Shown here in pieces: positions 1 to 12,034 of a DNA stretch of 64,000 bases. The DNA comes from Halichoerus grypus (Eukaryota > Chordata > Mammalia > Carnivora > Phocidae): NCBI RefSeq assembly GCF_964656455.1, contig NC_135726.1, positions 32,455,930 to 32,519,929 on the forward strand, given 5' to 3'. The position numbers were made by a program, and so were the translations under genes. The notes beneath the pieces are model-generated. The model had not been told where the DNA came from. It saw only the letters and a list, made by a program, of their open reading frames with translations, and did not search any database. Numbering within the stretch: position 1 is the first letter of the stretch; each line of letters begins with the position of its first letter.

Positions 1-18
1 GCCACCCAAGTGCCCCTC
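1..18 (-). mobile_element. CAN-SINE, cut by the window edge
   Basis: Only the 'gccacccaagtgcccc' head end is present. Confidence 0.7.
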
Positions 19-19
19 T

Positions 20-121
20 CTTTTTTTTTTTAAGTAGGCTCCATGCCCAACTTGGGGATCGAACACAAGACCCTGAGATCAATAGTCTCATGCTCTACCA
101 ACTGAGCCAGCCAGGCACCCC
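20..121 (-). mobile_element. CAN-SINE, short tRNA-only form
   Basis: tRNA-like half ('tgagatcaatagtctcatgc', 'ccaactgagccagccaggca') without the CT-rich half. Confidence 0.8.
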
Positions 122-390
122 TAGAATCATCTTCTGGAGGTTCATCCATGTTGTAGCATATATCCCTTTTTATGGCTGTATGAATATACCACATTTAGTT
201 TTTTCATTCATCCATTAATGAACATTTGGGTTGTTTCCCTGTGGTTATTGTGAATAATGCTGCTATGAACATCTGTGTACAAGTTTTTATTTGAATACCT
301 ATTTTCAGTTCTTCTGGGAGTGGAATTGCTGGCTCATTGGGTAATTCTATGTGTAATTTTTTGAGGATGAATGTTGGTTTTTCTTGTGTT
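122..390 (-). mobile_element. L1 3' end fragment, antisense
   Basis: Reads as the reverse complement of the L1 segment 'ccaaatgttcattaatggatgaatg' region, with 'ggttcatccatgttgtagca' at its left end. Old and diverged. Confidence 0.7.
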
Positions 391-1167
391 TAAATATTTA
401 ATTTCATTCTATAAATTAAACTATATAGGACAGAACCTTGAAAGATCTTTTAGTACAGTCTCTAGAATAAATGGACATTGACAATGGACATTATTTATCT
501 AAATTAAAACAGTAACTTGAATTTAACAATATATTTTGCCTTAGGGCCTATTAGATGTCTTGTATAAAATGGACACTCCAATGTTCTTGCTATTGAAAAC
601 AATGTATCTCAAAAGCATATAAGCATTCTTTTGATAACACTAGTATCCTTAGACAAAATACAATGAATAAGTAATTATTCTAATTTTAGAGATATTGTTG
701 GTTCATTCAAAAAATAACTGTTGACCACTTCTCACCCATTAGGATTGTTATTGTAAAGAACACTGAAGTTAACAAACGTTGTCAAAGATGTGAAGAAGTT
801 GCAACTTTTGTGCGCTGCTGGTGGGAAGGTAAGATGGTGCAGCTGCTACAGAAAACAGTATGGTGGTTCCTCAAGAAATTAAAAATAGAACTACCATATG
901 ATCCTGCAATTCCATTTCTGGGTATCTACCCAAAAGAACTGCAATCAGAGACTTGATTATACATATACATGTTTATAGCATTATTATTCATAGCCAAGAG
1001 GTAGAAACAACCCAAGTATCCATCAACAGATGAATGGATAAACAAAATGTGGTGTGTATCTCTCTATATAGATAAAGAGAGAGAGAGAGAGAGCTATATG
1101 GAAAAATTACATTAAACATACACACACACAATGGAATAATATTCAGCCTTAAAAAGGAAGGAAAACT

Positions 1168-1374
1168 GGGGTGCCTGGGTGGCTCAGTTGGTTAAGCAAC
1201 TGCCTTCAGCTCAGGTCACGATCCCAGGGTCCTGGGATCGAGCCCCACATTGGGCTCCTTGCTCAGCAGGGAGCCTGCTTCTCCCTCTCCTTCTACCTGC
1301 TACTCTGCCTTCTTGTGCTCTCTCTCTGTCAAAATAAAAAAAAACTTAAAAAAAAATAAAATAAAAATAAAAAA
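1168..1374 (+). mobile_element. CAN-SINE
   Basis: Full-length. Inserted in an L1, immediately before a second copy; the host motif 'ggaaggaaa' is repeated around both. Confidence 0.92.
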
Positions 1375-1388
1375 GGGAAGGAAACTCT

Positions 1389-1595
1389 GGGGTGCCTGGG
1401 TGGCTCAGTTGTTTAAGCATCCCACTCTTGATTTTGGCTCAGATCATGATCTCGGGATCATAAGATCAAGGCCTGCACCTGGCTGGGCACTCGGTGGGGA
1501 GTCCACTTCAGATTCTCTTCCTCTCCCTCTGCCCCTCCCACTGTGCTCTCTCTCTCTGTCTCTCTAAAATAAGTAAATAAATCTTTTTAAAAAAA
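1389..1595 (+). mobile_element. CAN-SINE
   Basis: Full-length. Flanked on both sides by 'gggaaggaaactctg', the target duplication. Confidence 0.93.
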
Positions 1596-2014
1596 GGGAA
1601 GGAAACTCTGATACATGCTGACATGAATGAACCTTGAAGACAGGATGTTAAATGAAATAAGCCAGTAGCAAAACAATATTATATGATTATATGATTCCAC
1701 TTATACGAGGTACCTGGAGTAGTTAAATTCATAGAGACAGAGAGTAGAATGGTAGTTGCCAGGGGCAGGGGGAGGTGGGGAGGAGGCAGTTAATGTTTAA
1801 TGGGGACAGAGTTTCAGTTGGGGAAAATGAAAAAAGTCCTTGAGATGGATGATGGGGATGGTTACACAACAACGTGAATTTCCTTGATGCCACTGAACCA
1901 TACACTTTAAAAAGGGTAAAATGGCAAATTTATGTTGTGTATATTTTACCACAGAGAAAGGAACATACACATACACACAAAAGTAAATAAATAACTACTG
2001 AAAAAAAATTAACT

Positions 2015-2345
2015 ATTGAGCCGCTACTAAGGGCACTGAGGGTATAGCAGTGAACGAAACATAGAAAACAGTTCCTGCCTCTGGGGCGCCTGGGTGGCTC
2101 AGTCGTTAAGCGTCTGCCTTTGGCTCAGGTCATGATCCCAGGGTCCTGGGATCGAGCCCCGCATAGGGCTCCCTGCTCAGAGGAGAGCCTGCTTCTCTCT
2201 CTCCCACCCCACCTTCTTGTGTTCCCTCTCTCGCTGTGTCTCTCTGTCAAATAAATAAAAAAATCTTAAAAAAAACAACAACAACATAGTTCTTGCCTTT
2301 ATAGAGCTTACTATCTAGCAGGGGAGACAATGACAAATAAAAATT
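2015..2345 (-). mobile_element. L2 3' end, antisense, split by a SINE
   Basis: 'gggtatagcagtgaacgaaa' and 'agagcttactatctagcagg' are the reverse complement of the common L2 3' end. Confidence 0.65.
2083..2285 (+). mobile_element. CAN-SINE
   Basis: Full-length, inside an inverted L2 piece; flanks 'agttcctgcct' and 'agttcttgcct'. Confidence 0.93.
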
Positions 2346-2354
2346 CAATATGCA

Positions 2355-2548
2355 GGGACTCCTGGGGGGCTCAATCGGCTGAGCGACTGACTTACGATTT
2401 TTGGCTCAGGTCATGATCTCGGGGTCGAGATCGAGCCCTGCGTCGGGCTCTGCGCTCAGCGCAGAGTCTACTTCTCCCTCTCCTTCTGCTCCTCCCCACC
2501 ACTTGTGCTCTCTCTCTCTCTCAAATAAATAAAATTTGTTAAAAAAAT
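2355..2548 (+). mobile_element. CAN-SINE
   Basis: Full-length; target duplication 'tcaatatgca'. Confidence 0.92.
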
Positions 2549-2555
2549 CAATATG

Positions 2556-2582
2556 CACACACACACACACACACACACACAC
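2556..2582. repeat. (AC)n microsatellite
   Basis: About 13 AC units directly after a SINE's target duplication. Confidence 0.95.
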
Positions 2583-2891
2583 TTAGATCCACATATATAT
2601 CTTTATAAAATCATATAGTTTCTTTTTAAAATATAGATGTGCATTTTTTTCAGCAACTTTCTTTTCACTCCAGCACCTTAGATCTCTCTCAGCGTTAGTC
2701 CATGTAACTACTTGCCTCCCTTTTTTAACTCTGTACAGAACTGCACACGAAACTACACTGTAGTGACTTAGCCATGCCGCTGTGAGAGGGACATTTAGGT
2801 AGTTTGCAATCTTTTGCTGATATAAACACTGCTCTGAGGAAGATATGCAGAAAAGCTCATGTCATTCTACCTCTTAAAAGCAGTTCTTTTA

Positions 2892-3091
2892 GGGGTGCCT
2901 GGGTGGCTCAGTCGTTAAGCGTCTGCTTTCGGCTCAGGTCATGGTCCCAGGGTCCTGGGATCGAGCCCCGCATCGGGCTCCCTGCTACGTGGGAAGCCTG
3001 CTTCTCCCTCTCCCACTCCCCCTGCTTGTGTTCCCTCTCTCGCTGTGTCTCTCTCTGTCAAATGAATAAATCTTTAAAAAAAAAAAAAAAG
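2892..3091 (+). mobile_element. CAN-SINE
   Basis: Full-length; target duplication 'gcagttctttta'. Confidence 0.94.
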
Positions 3092-3099
3092 CAGTTCTT

Positions 3100-4960
3100 T
3101 TAATAACGACTTATGTTTACTTTTTAAATTAACCCCCCAGACCTATCCAAGCAATCATCAAGGTGAGCCCCCCCTTACAGATACACAAATGGAGGCACCC
3201 TTTGAATAAACGAGTTCTTATATTTGTTTAATGCCTGTTGTCTCTCCCAAATGAACACACTGTTTTTCAAACCAGGGTGTATTGCTCTGATTTTCCAGTA
3301 TCTCATTTCATCTCATTCCTGTTAAGTAAGAACTTAGCAATTGCCTTATCAGCTGCACTTTCACACGTAGTTCAGCAAGAATTTCCATCTACACACTCAT
3401 AGATTAGATCTTGAAACTTAGCCTTGAAGTTAGTTGTTTGGACCTCAGGACCCAAGCCCGGGCATCTTCAGGTTTTGAGTTTTAGGGTGAAAGATCTCCC
3501 TCTTGAACTGGCTTCCCATGTAACTGGCAGCAACATGACAAATGTGGGGAGTGCCATCATATTTTTCCACTAGAATTTTTTAACATGTTGCCTTCCCACT
3601 TCAAACAACTATATTGTTCTGATCCTGAGTAGACCGAAATGTCATTTAATGTAGCATCAGATTAATTTCTCCTAAATAGAGATGTAAACTGACTTCAGCA
3701 ATTTTTGATATCTGAAGGAAATTGATTTGATAAATGGAAATGACAATTCTCTTCTATCCTAAGAAGAGAAATCTAAGATAATCGCCTTGCACATTAACTA
3801 ACATTATTCCACCAGTATGGCTAATGCACAAAGATATTACACACCCAGAATATAAATTTATGAACTTCCAAATCTTACACATACACACACAATCTCCCCC
3901 TCCCTAAAACACAAATTTAATATGTCTTGTGTTGCTTTGGGTTCTCCTGGAAGCAGACACTGAGCCAGGTGTCAAGGGCAAGCAGTTTATGTGGCAGGTG
4001 ATCCCAGGAGACACCAGTGGGGCGAGGGGAAATCAGATCGGGAAGGGAGGGCAGCAACAAAGACTTGTTTTCCAGCAGGGTCCCAGTGTGGGTAACTAAG
4101 ACTTAATCCTGCTGGAGAACTCTGGGACTTCAGAGTCTCCCCATGGAGGGGGTTAGAGTGCTGGGTATTTATACACTTCTTCCTGCCAGTCACTGATGGA
4201 GGGATTTTGGCAGGGTGGGGTTCGGGGGAGATTTCATCCATTCCTTATACTTCCTAGCTGTCATGCTGGGGCCAAAGTCCTCAAGCAAGGAAATTCGGGG
4301 ACCGGCAGCTGGAAGTCCGGCCAACGTGCACCAAAGTGGTACGGATGAGGGTAGATGTGCGCAAGGCTGCATCGCCACATCTTTCTTCCTGAAACTTCTA
4401 AGTAAAATTAATGGCATCTTTTCTTCTTTTTCTTCCTGAATTTATTTGGCTATCCATGTCATTGCACATATCAGAGACACTCACAGGTCTTCCATTGTCT
4501 ACAGGGTCTCTGCAAGCCCCCCGCCCAACACACACACACATACACACCCCCCATAGACAGGGAGGAACAGTGACTCCCTCACCTCACATCTCCCTCAGGA
4601 AAGAGCATGGTGAGCACTACAGAACACGCAGCTTCCAGATGTATGGGTTCTTTCTAAAGCCCTCTTTAAAAATCTGGAACACAGGAGGTTCCTTAGGTTT
4701 CTGGTTGTCATTTTTCTTTCCAAATGTTAAGAGAAGAAATTTGGGCCAATTTATGGAATTAAAAATACAATGTTCTAAATGCATATGTCAAATGGTGTGT
4801 TAAGTACTAAAGAAGAAAAATACAGCAGAGAAAGGGGGTATATATACATTTTCTCTTTTTACCTTTAGTGATTCAAACTCTAGGATCTTGTGCACACACA
4901 AGTACTCGAATATTCAGCATTGCCTGCAGCAGCAAAAGACTAGAAACAATCTAGACACCC
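3100..4960. other. Intergenic stretch, nothing firmly assigned
   Basis: SINE-free for almost 1.9 kb. 3930-4400 has the look of an old LTR or DNA element but I cannot name it. CA-rich simple sequence at about 4529-4548. Confidence 0.6.
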
Positions 4961-4964
4961 GTCT

Positions 4965-5190
4965 ACGTAAGAAACATTCACATGTCTCACAAATACTAAC
5001 TCACTTAACCCTCAAGAACAAACCTGTTCAGTAGCATGGTCATTATTCATTATTCCCTTTTTTCAGATATGAAAACTGAGGCAAGAAATTAAGTCATCTG
5101 TCCAAGTTTATACAGGGAGGAGGGGGTAGAATCAGGATTCGAACCCACACTATCTGGCTCCAGAGTCTAATCTCTTGAGCTGGATGCATG
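4965..5190 (-). mobile_element. MIR, antisense
   Basis: 'gaaaactgaggcaagaaatt', 'tcaggattcgaacccacact' and 'ctggctccagagtct' in MIR order. Confidence 0.78.
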
Positions 5191-5194
5191 GCTG

Positions 5195-5590
5195 CCTCAC
5201 TCTCTAAGGGAAAACTAATTAAATTATGGTTCGAACCCTTCAGTGGAATTCTGTGGAGCTGCTGAAAAGAATGGGGGCAGTTCTGTACATGTTGATATGG
5301 AAAGACCCTTAAGATATTAACTAACAACATCAAGGTATTGAACAGTATAAAGAGTAAGTTATCATTTGCATCCCAAATGGGAGAACACATATATGTGCTT
5401 TGTTATGCAAAGAGCATTTCTGAAAGGACACATGCAAAACCAGTAAGGGTGATTTTCGGAGAGAAAATGGAAGATACAAAAACTTTTCACGGACTTTTTC
5501 TGGCATTCTTTTGTTTATCATACACATGTAATACCTGTTTTATAAAAGTTAAATATAACTTTAAAAAACTGGAAGGAATTATAACTTCTT
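5195..5590. other. Intergenic stretch, nothing recognised
   Basis: Between a MIR and a SINE. Overlapping short frames only. Confidence 0.6.
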
Positions 5591-5591
5591 T

Positions 5592-5780
5592 TAAGATTTT
5601 ATTTATTTATTTGAGAGAGAAAGAGAGATAGTGAAAGAGAACATGAGTAGGGGCAGGGGAGGGGGAGAGGCAGGCTCCCTGCCAAGCAGGGAGCCTGATG
5701 CGGGACTCGATCCCAGGACCCTGAGATCATGACCTGAGCTGAAGGCAGACACTTAACTGACTGAGCCACCCAGGCGCCCC
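5592..5780 (-). mobile_element. CAN-SINE
   Basis: Full-length; target duplication 'ataacttctttta'. Confidence 0.94.
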
Positions 5781-6045
5781 ATAACTTCTTTTAACAGAGC
5801 AATGGAAAATGTCATGTTTTGAATTTTCTAGAACTTACTTTACCTTGTAATTCAAGGTGAAAGACCAAAAGTGAAAAGTTCCATATCTTTCATGTGGCTT
5901 TAAATTGAGGGGAAGGAGGGTAATTTATCAGGCTATTTTATCAAACTGTGAAATGCATTAAATTCATGTGTAAATCTTAGTGAAAATAATTGCATAGTAT
6001 GGTCGATTTCATTAGAGTGTAAAATGTATTTTAAAGACTGTGACA

Positions 6046-6218
6046 GGGACGCCTGGGTGGCTCAATCAGTTAAGTATCTGCCTTTGGCACAGGTCATGAT
6101 CCCAGGGTCCTGGAATCGAGCCCCACATCAGGCTCTTTGCTCAGCGGGGAGTCTGCTTTTCCCTCTGCCCCTCCCCCCACTTGTGCTCTCTCTAAAATAA
6201 ATAAAATCTTAAAAAAAA
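6046..6218 (+). mobile_element. CAN-SINE
   Basis: Near full-length; target duplication 'agactgtga'. Confidence 0.92.
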
Positions 6219-6432
6219 GACTGTGATGATTTCAAACATTTTCTGACTCTCTACACTAATCTTTGAAATAAAAAAGGAAAAAAAAGGCAGGCAACTATTT
6301 CAAACAGCTTTGTGAAGTCATTTTGGCTCCATGTCCTGTACCCATTCCACTGTCTGCAATTTAAAATCTGATGGCCCTAAAAATGATCCACTATTCCTAT
6401 TAATAGCATTTATTTTAAAAGATCTTCATTTC

Positions 6433-6628
6433 AGGATGTCTGGGTGGCTCAGTCAGTTAAGTGTCTGACTTCAGCTCAGGTCATGATCCCAGGGTCCTGG
6501 GATCAAGTCCCGTATCAGGCTCCCTGCTCCGCGGGAAGTCTGCTTCTCCCTCTGCCTGCCGCTCCCCCTGCTTGTGCTCTGTATCTCTCTCTCTGACAAA
6601 TAAATAAAATCTTTAAAAAAAAAAAAAA
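6433..6628 (+). mobile_element. CAN-SINE
   Basis: Full-length; target duplication 'atcttcatttc'. Confidence 0.93.
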
Positions 6629-6629
6629 T

Positions 6630-7140
6630 CTTCATTTCTTCCTGTTTTACTTGAATAACTTTGTCTTTTATGTTAAATAAACTCAAGAAATTGGTCCCTA
6701 CAAATGAGAGTAGCAAAGTATGTTTCCTGAATTCATACTAAATGGAAGTAATTAAAGAAGCTCCCTTATTTAAAAAGAATTTGTTCTTTTCATGGACAGG
6801 CATACATCACTGAAAATGTTAAAATTTTAGGGCAGCTGTGTTCTCAAAATTAGGATTCCTATGTAAGATTAGGGAAGATAAAAATATATTTAAGCAAATA
6901 TTGGAAACCACTTGCTTATAATTTCTCACTCTGCATAAGAAAAGGATAACTCAAGTTAATTCTGTTCATTAAAATAAGAAAATGCTCAATTAAGTGGGCC
7001 AAAATAGTTTCAATTAAAGATATAAATTTCTCTAATTGGGACAAAATTTGAGAATCTCCTACTATATAAAGACATAACATTTTTTTGGTTAGTAAAACTA
7101 ACTTTTTACTAACTTCTAGTTAGCAAAACTAAGATGAACT
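6630..7140. other. Intergenic stretch, nothing recognised
   Basis: AT-rich with no repeat or gene I can support. Confidence 0.6.
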
Positions 7141-7145
7141 TGTTT

Positions 7146-7518
7146 GTTTATTTATTTATTTAGATTTTAAAGATTTTATTTAGGGGCACCTGGGTGGCTC
7201 AGTTAAGTGTCTGCTTTCGGCTCAGGTCATTTTCTCGGGGTCCTGGGATTGAGCCCCCCATCAGGCTCCCTGCTCAGTGAGGACCTGCTTCTCTCTCTCC
7301 TGCTGCTCCTCCCCCACTTGTGTTCTCTCTCTCTCAAATAAGTAAAAATAAAAATCTTTTTTAAAAAAAATTTTATTTGTTTTAGAGAGATAGAATGGGA
7401 GACAGTACGAGCGGGGGGAGGGGCAGAGGCAGAGGGAGAAGCAGACTCCTGAGGACCCTGAGATCATGACCTGAGCTGAAGGCAGATGCTTAACTGACTG
7501 AGCCACCCAGGTGCCCCG
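7146..7518 (-). mobile_element. CAN-SINE, split by an opposite-strand SINE
   Basis: The A/T end (7146-7181) and body (7370-7518) are separated by the plus-strand copy at 7182-7366. Confidence 0.88.
7182..7366 (+). mobile_element. CAN-SINE, nested
   Basis: Inserted into the A/T end of the minus-strand SINE; 'attttattt' is found on both sides. Confidence 0.9.
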
Positions 7519-7839
7519 TAAGGTGAAATATTTTTTTTAAACTATGGTGAACTTTTAACTGGAAAAGGGGACAAAATAAAAAGCGCAAGACCCAAGACCT
7601 GGAAACTCTCAATGCTTCTTACCAACAGAAGTAGTAAGTGGGCCTCAAGGTATAGGAGGAAAAAAACCAACATCTTTAAAATAGGAAATTAAAATTTCCT
7701 AGGGAAATGCTTCCTCAACTCAAACTACAGGTATGTTCCACCTAACTTGGGCCTGAGCTTCCCATCTCAAGAAATAGACCATTATTTGATTAGTTCCGGA
7801 AGCTGGAAAGCTGGTGCCCTCCTGGGATTTTCTTTTGCT

Positions 7840-8255
7840 CTATTCTCCACATCCAATGCATCACCCATTCATTCATCTATTCGCTGAGAGTAAATGAGCA
7901 ATTGTGACTCCATCCCTCAGCTGCTCTTTGTCTCTTTTTGCCCTTGACAAGTCCCCCCAAAGACTCTCTCCCCAGCAGCTTCCCTTCCCTGCCTCACATA
8001 CTCCCCATCCACGTCCCTAAACTGGTAGCCCTTCTTCATCGCTCTTCTTAGCTGACCTTAACCCGTATTCCACATGATTGGCCCCATCCACCTTCTGAAA
8101 GCATTCCCTGACCATTCACTTTTCTGATTTTCTCCAACGTCCCAGGGTCACTCCTTCTGTGTTTCCCTTCTGGTTCATCCTCCAACCAGGCCGCCAAATA
8201 CTAGATTTCTCCAAGGCTTGGTCTCAGTAGTCCTTCTGTTCTCTTTTTACTTCTT
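7840..8255 (+). mobile_element. L2 fragment (probable)
   Basis: CT-rich L2-like text ('gcattccctgaccattcact', 'ctccaaggcttggtctcagt'). Diverged. Confidence 0.45.
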
Positions 8256-8264
8256 TCTAGACTA

Positions 8265-8505
8265 GTAGTTCTCAAAGCGTGTTCCACAGATCCTTTGGGG
8301 GTCCCACAAGGTCAAAACTACTTTTGCAACAATACTAAAGTGTGACTTGCCTTTTTCACCATGTTGACACATTGGCCTGTGGGCACAAAAGCAATGGCTC
8401 ATAAAACTGCTGGTGGTTCCTATAAATCAAGTCACTGACACCAAACTATACCAACAGTCATTGTGTTCTTCCCTATCATGCACTTACAGAAAAAAGAGCT
8501 GCACT
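8265..8505 (+). mobile_element. hAT-type DNA transposon fossil (probable)
   Basis: 'agtagttctcaaagcgtgtt', 'gggggtcccacaaggtcaaa' and 'tttgcaacaatactaaagtg' resemble Arthur/Charlie-type elements. Family uncertain. Confidence 0.5.
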
Positions 8506-8508
8506 GAA

Positions 8509-8702
8509 GGGGCGCCTGGGTGGCTCAGTCGTTGGGTGTCTGCCTTCGGCTCAGGTGATGATCTTGGGGTCCTGGGGTCGAGCCCCGCATCAGGCTCCCT
8601 GCTCTGCGGGAAGCCTGCTTCTCCCTCTCCTAATCCCCCTGCTTGTGTTCCTTCTCTCGCTGTGTCTCGCTCTGTCAAATAAATAAATAAATAAATAAAA
8701 AA
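8509..8702 (+). mobile_element. CAN-SINE
   Basis: Full-length; target duplication 'aaagagctgcactgaag' on both sides, a clean recent insertion. Confidence 0.95.
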
Positions 8703-8728
8703 GAGCTGCACTGAAGAAGGTGTTTGAT

Positions 8729-8910
8729 GGGGATGCCTGGGTGGCTCAGCCAGTTAAGCGTCTGCCTTCAGCTCCAGTCATGATCCCAGGGTCCTGGGAT
8801 CGAGCCCCGCATCAGGCTGCCTGCTCAGCGGGAAGCCTGCTTTTCCCTCTCCGTGCCCCCTGCTCATGCTCTCTCTAATAAAACTTTAAAAAAAAAAAAA
8901 AAAAAAAAAA
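8729..8910 (+). mobile_element. CAN-SINE
   Basis: Full-length; flanks 'aaggtgtttgatg' and 'aatgtgtttgatg'. Confidence 0.93.
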
Positions 8911-9256
8911 GAATGTGTTTGATGTTGTATGCTAAGTATACTGAAAATTTTTTAAAATGCACTTGATGAATTAGTAAAAATATTAAATTTTATTAAACAT
9001 TCACTCTTGAACATATCTCTTTCCATATAGATATGTTATTCTAGCACGTTTAGTAAAAAGACCATTATTTCTTTATTCATTTGGCACCTTAGTGGAAAAG
9101 CAATTTGCCATATAATTATGGGTCTATTTCTGGACTTTCAATTTTGTTCTTCTGATCTCTATGTCTTGCCTCAATCACTAAAGTTTTATAGTAAGTCTTA
9201 AAATCAGGTAGTATAAGTTCTCCAAATTTGTTCACCTTTTAGAAAGCTGTTTTGGT

Positions 9257-9469
9257 GGGGCGCCTGTGTGGCTCAGTGGTTAAGCGTCTGCCTTCGGCTC
9301 AGGTCATGATCCCAGGGTCCTGGGATCAAGTCCTGCAAGGAGCCCGCTTCTCCCTTTGCCTGCCACTCCCCCTGCTTGTGCTTTCTTTCTCTCTTTCTGA
9401 CAAATAACTACAATCTTAAAAATAAATAAAATTTAAAAAATAATAAATAAATAAATATATATTTTTAAA
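9257..9469 (+). mobile_element. CAN-SINE
   Basis: Lacks part of the central region; target duplication 'aaagctgttttgg'. Confidence 0.92.
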
Positions 9470-9710
9470 AAGCTGTTTTGGATATGCTAAATCCTTTGCA
9501 TTTCCACATAAGTTTTAGACTCAGCTTGTCAATTTCTACAGAAAAGCTTGCTGAGATTTTGATTGGGATTGCCTTGAATCTATAGACCAGTGTGGGGAGA
9601 AATGTCATCATCTTCCAATCCATGTGCATGGTATATTTCTCCATTCATGTAGGTTTTAATTTCTCTCAACAATGTTTTGTAGTTTTCAATGTACATGTAC
9701 TATATATCTT

Positions 9711-9920
9711 TTTAAGATTTATTTATTTTAGAAAGTGGGGGGGGGAGCAGAGAGAGAGAAAGAATCCTGAAGCAGACTCCCTGCTGAGCATGGAGCCCAA
9801 GACCAGGTTGGGGGCAGGGGGGGGGGGGGGTTGATCCCAGGACTCTTGAGATCATGACCTGAGCCAAAATCAAGAAATCACGAACCAGCTGCTTAACCAA
9901 CTAAGCCACCCAGGCACCCC
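9711..9920 (-). mobile_element. CAN-SINE
   Basis: Full-length with G-run expansions at about 9737-9746 and 9817-9830. Confidence 0.9.
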
Positions 9921-10090
9921 TATACTGTATATCTTCTATAAATGTATTCCTACGTACATTTTTGGATGCTAACATAAATACGATGGTTATCTGAACTTCT
10001 TTTTGGCTTCTTCATTGCAAATATATAGAAATACAACTGACTTTGGTATATTGATCCTGAATCCTGTGATCTTGCTAAATTTACTAATTC

Positions 10091-10289
10091 TTTTTTTTTT
10101 TTTTTTTTAAAGATTTTACTCATTTATTTGAAAGAGAGAGAGCACAAGCAGGCAGAGTGGCAGGAGAGGGAGGAACAGGCTCCCCACTGAGCAGAGAGCC
10201 CGACATGGAGCTCGATCCCAGGGTCCTGGGATCATGACCCGAGCCGAAGGCAGACAGACGCTCAACCTACTGAGCCACCCAGGTGCCCC
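10091..10289 (-). mobile_element. CAN-SINE
   Basis: Full-length; target duplication 'aaatttactaattc'. Confidence 0.94.
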
Positions 10290-10320
10290 TAAATTTACTA
10301 ATTCTGGTGGCTTTTTGTAT

Positions 10321-10519
10321 GTTTTTTTTTTTTGAAGATTTTATTTATTTGACAGAGAGAGAGACAGTGAGAGAGGGAACACAAGCAGGGGGAGTGAGAG
10401 AGGGAGAAGCAGGCTTCCCGCCGAGCAGGGAGCCCAATGAAGGGCTCAATCCCAGGACCCTGGGATCATGACCTGAGCCGAAGGCAGACGCTTAATGACT
10501 GAGCCACCCAGGCGCCCCT
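10321..10519 (-). mobile_element. CAN-SINE
   Basis: Full-length; target duplication 'tttttgtatg'. Confidence 0.94.
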
Positions 10520-11224
10520 TTTTGTATGCTTTTAAGGACTTTCTACATACGTGTCAACTGCAAATAAAGGCAGTCTCATTTCTTCCTTTCTGGTACATAT
10601 GTCTTTTACTTTTTTTTTTATTTTTTTATTTTTTGCTTTATTACATTGGTTAGGATTTCCAATATGATACTGGATAAAAGTAGTCAGAGTGGAAATCCTT
10701 GCCATGCTTCTGATCTTGGGCAAAAATAATTCAGTCTTTCACTGTTAAGTACGATGTTGGCTGTAGGTTTTTTGTAGATGTTCTTCAAAAGGTTGAAAAA
10801 TCTCCTTCTATTCCTAGTTTGCTAAGAGTGTTAGACTTTTTGTCGAATGCTTTTTCCGCATCTATTAAGAGGGTCATACAGTTTCCAGGTCCATTCTGTA
10901 CAAGTAGCAGAAAATGTGAATCAACTGGTTTAAACCATAATGACTTTTTTTATCTCATAAAAAATCCAACGAAGGGGGTGGTTCCCTCCCGCCCGTGGCT
11001 GAAAGACCGCTCCAGTAGCAGTTTCTGCATTCAATCTGTTGCAGTATGTTATGACTGAAGTATAGGAGGGAAGTCTAGATTCACACAGATCTGATCAATA
11101 TAAGCCAATCACGGTAATTCCATCCCCTTTATCACAGTGGTAGAAGTAAGGTATTTGACCCATTTCTGGCTGCTGATAATGTGCCGATACAGCAGACTGA
11201 CTGCATGTGACCAATCCTGGCTCC

Positions 11225-11565
11225 TCTTTTGGGGCACAGACTAAGGCGATATTTCTCAGCCTCTTCTGCTGTTAAAGTGGGGTGGGGAACTAGTGTTGGC
11301 CAATGGAATGTGGGCAGAAATAAGAGTTGCCACTTCGGAGCTTGGCCCTAAAATTTCAAGTGAGATCCTTGGGTCACTCTTCTACTCACCCATAAGGCTA
11401 AAAGGACTGGACTCCAATATCATGGAAGCATGTAAAAGAAGGATCCTAGATCCTCGAGAGAGCCACCCAACTTGCATGAGTGGGAAATAAATTTTTATTG
11501 TGTTAAGCCACGTGGTCATTCAGATTGTTTCTACATATAACATAAAGTACTATGACTGATACAGA
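11225..11565 (+). mobile_element. LTR-like fossil (MaLR/MLT1-like end)
   Basis: Ends 'taaatttttattgtgttaag', 'ccacgtggtcattcag' and 'tatgactgatacag', the layout of a MaLR LTR 3' end. Family not certain. A cleft stretch at 10890-11220 may belong to another old element. Confidence 0.5.
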
Positions 11566-11624
11566 GAGATCTGCTGTGAGGGCTTCTGGACAGGTATTCA
11601 GCTCCTAAAGAGACAGAAGAGGAG

Positions 11625-12033
11625 GGCGCCTGGGTGGCTCTGTTGGCTAAGCCTCTGCCTTCAGCTCAGGTGATGATCCCAGGGTCCTGGGATCGAGCCC
11701 CATGTGGGGCTCCCTGCTCAGCAGGGAGTCTGCTTCTCCCTCTCCCTCTGCAACTCCCCCCACCCCACTCGTGCTCTCCCTCTCTCAAGCAAATAATCTT
11801 TTTTTTTAAAGATTTTTTTATTTAATTAATTGACAGAGAGAGAGAGAGACAGCGAGAGAGGGAACACAAGCAGGGGGAGTGGGAGAGGGAGAAGCAGGCT
11901 TCCCGCCAAGCAGGGAGCCCGATGCGGGGCTCGATCCCAGGACCCTGGGATCATGACCCGAGCTGAAGGCAGACACTTAACCAACTGAGCCACCCAGGTA
12001 CCCCGCGAATAATAAATCTTTTCAAAAAAAGAG
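11625..12033 (+). mobile_element. CAN-SINE, tail split by an opposite-strand SINE
   Basis: Body 11625-11797; its 'aataaatctttt' tail resumes at about 12006 after the inserted copy. Confidence 0.88.
11798..12005 (-). mobile_element. CAN-SINE, nested
   Basis: Full-length, inserted into the tail of the plus-strand copy around it. Confidence 0.9.
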
Positions 12034-12034
12034 A

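Larger units (their letters stand above)
700..1970 (+). mobile_element. L1 3' end, interrupted by two SINEs
   Basis: Contains typical L1 ORF2-end phrases (caccatatg-type 'actaccatatgatcctgcaa', 'catcaacagatgaatggata') and, after the SINEs, the 3' UTR ('gatgaatgaacc'-like, 'ggttacacaacaacgtgaat'). Many substitutions and no intact frame mark it as old. Confidence 0.85.
9120..10890 (-). mobile_element. L1 ORF2 fragment, antisense, split by four SINEs
   Basis: The plus strand reads as reverse-complement ORF2 ('gattgccttgaatctataga', 'ccttgccatgcttctgatct', 'tttgtcgaatgctttttccgc'). SINEs at 9257, 9711, 10091 and 10321 interrupt it. No open frame survives. Confidence 0.8.

Noticed and set aside
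1171..1359. Short open frames beginning MPGWLSWLSN or similar (also at 8413, 22776, 39452, 53648 and many minus-strand relatives)
   Set aside because: They are translations of the CAN-SINE consensus, not genes.
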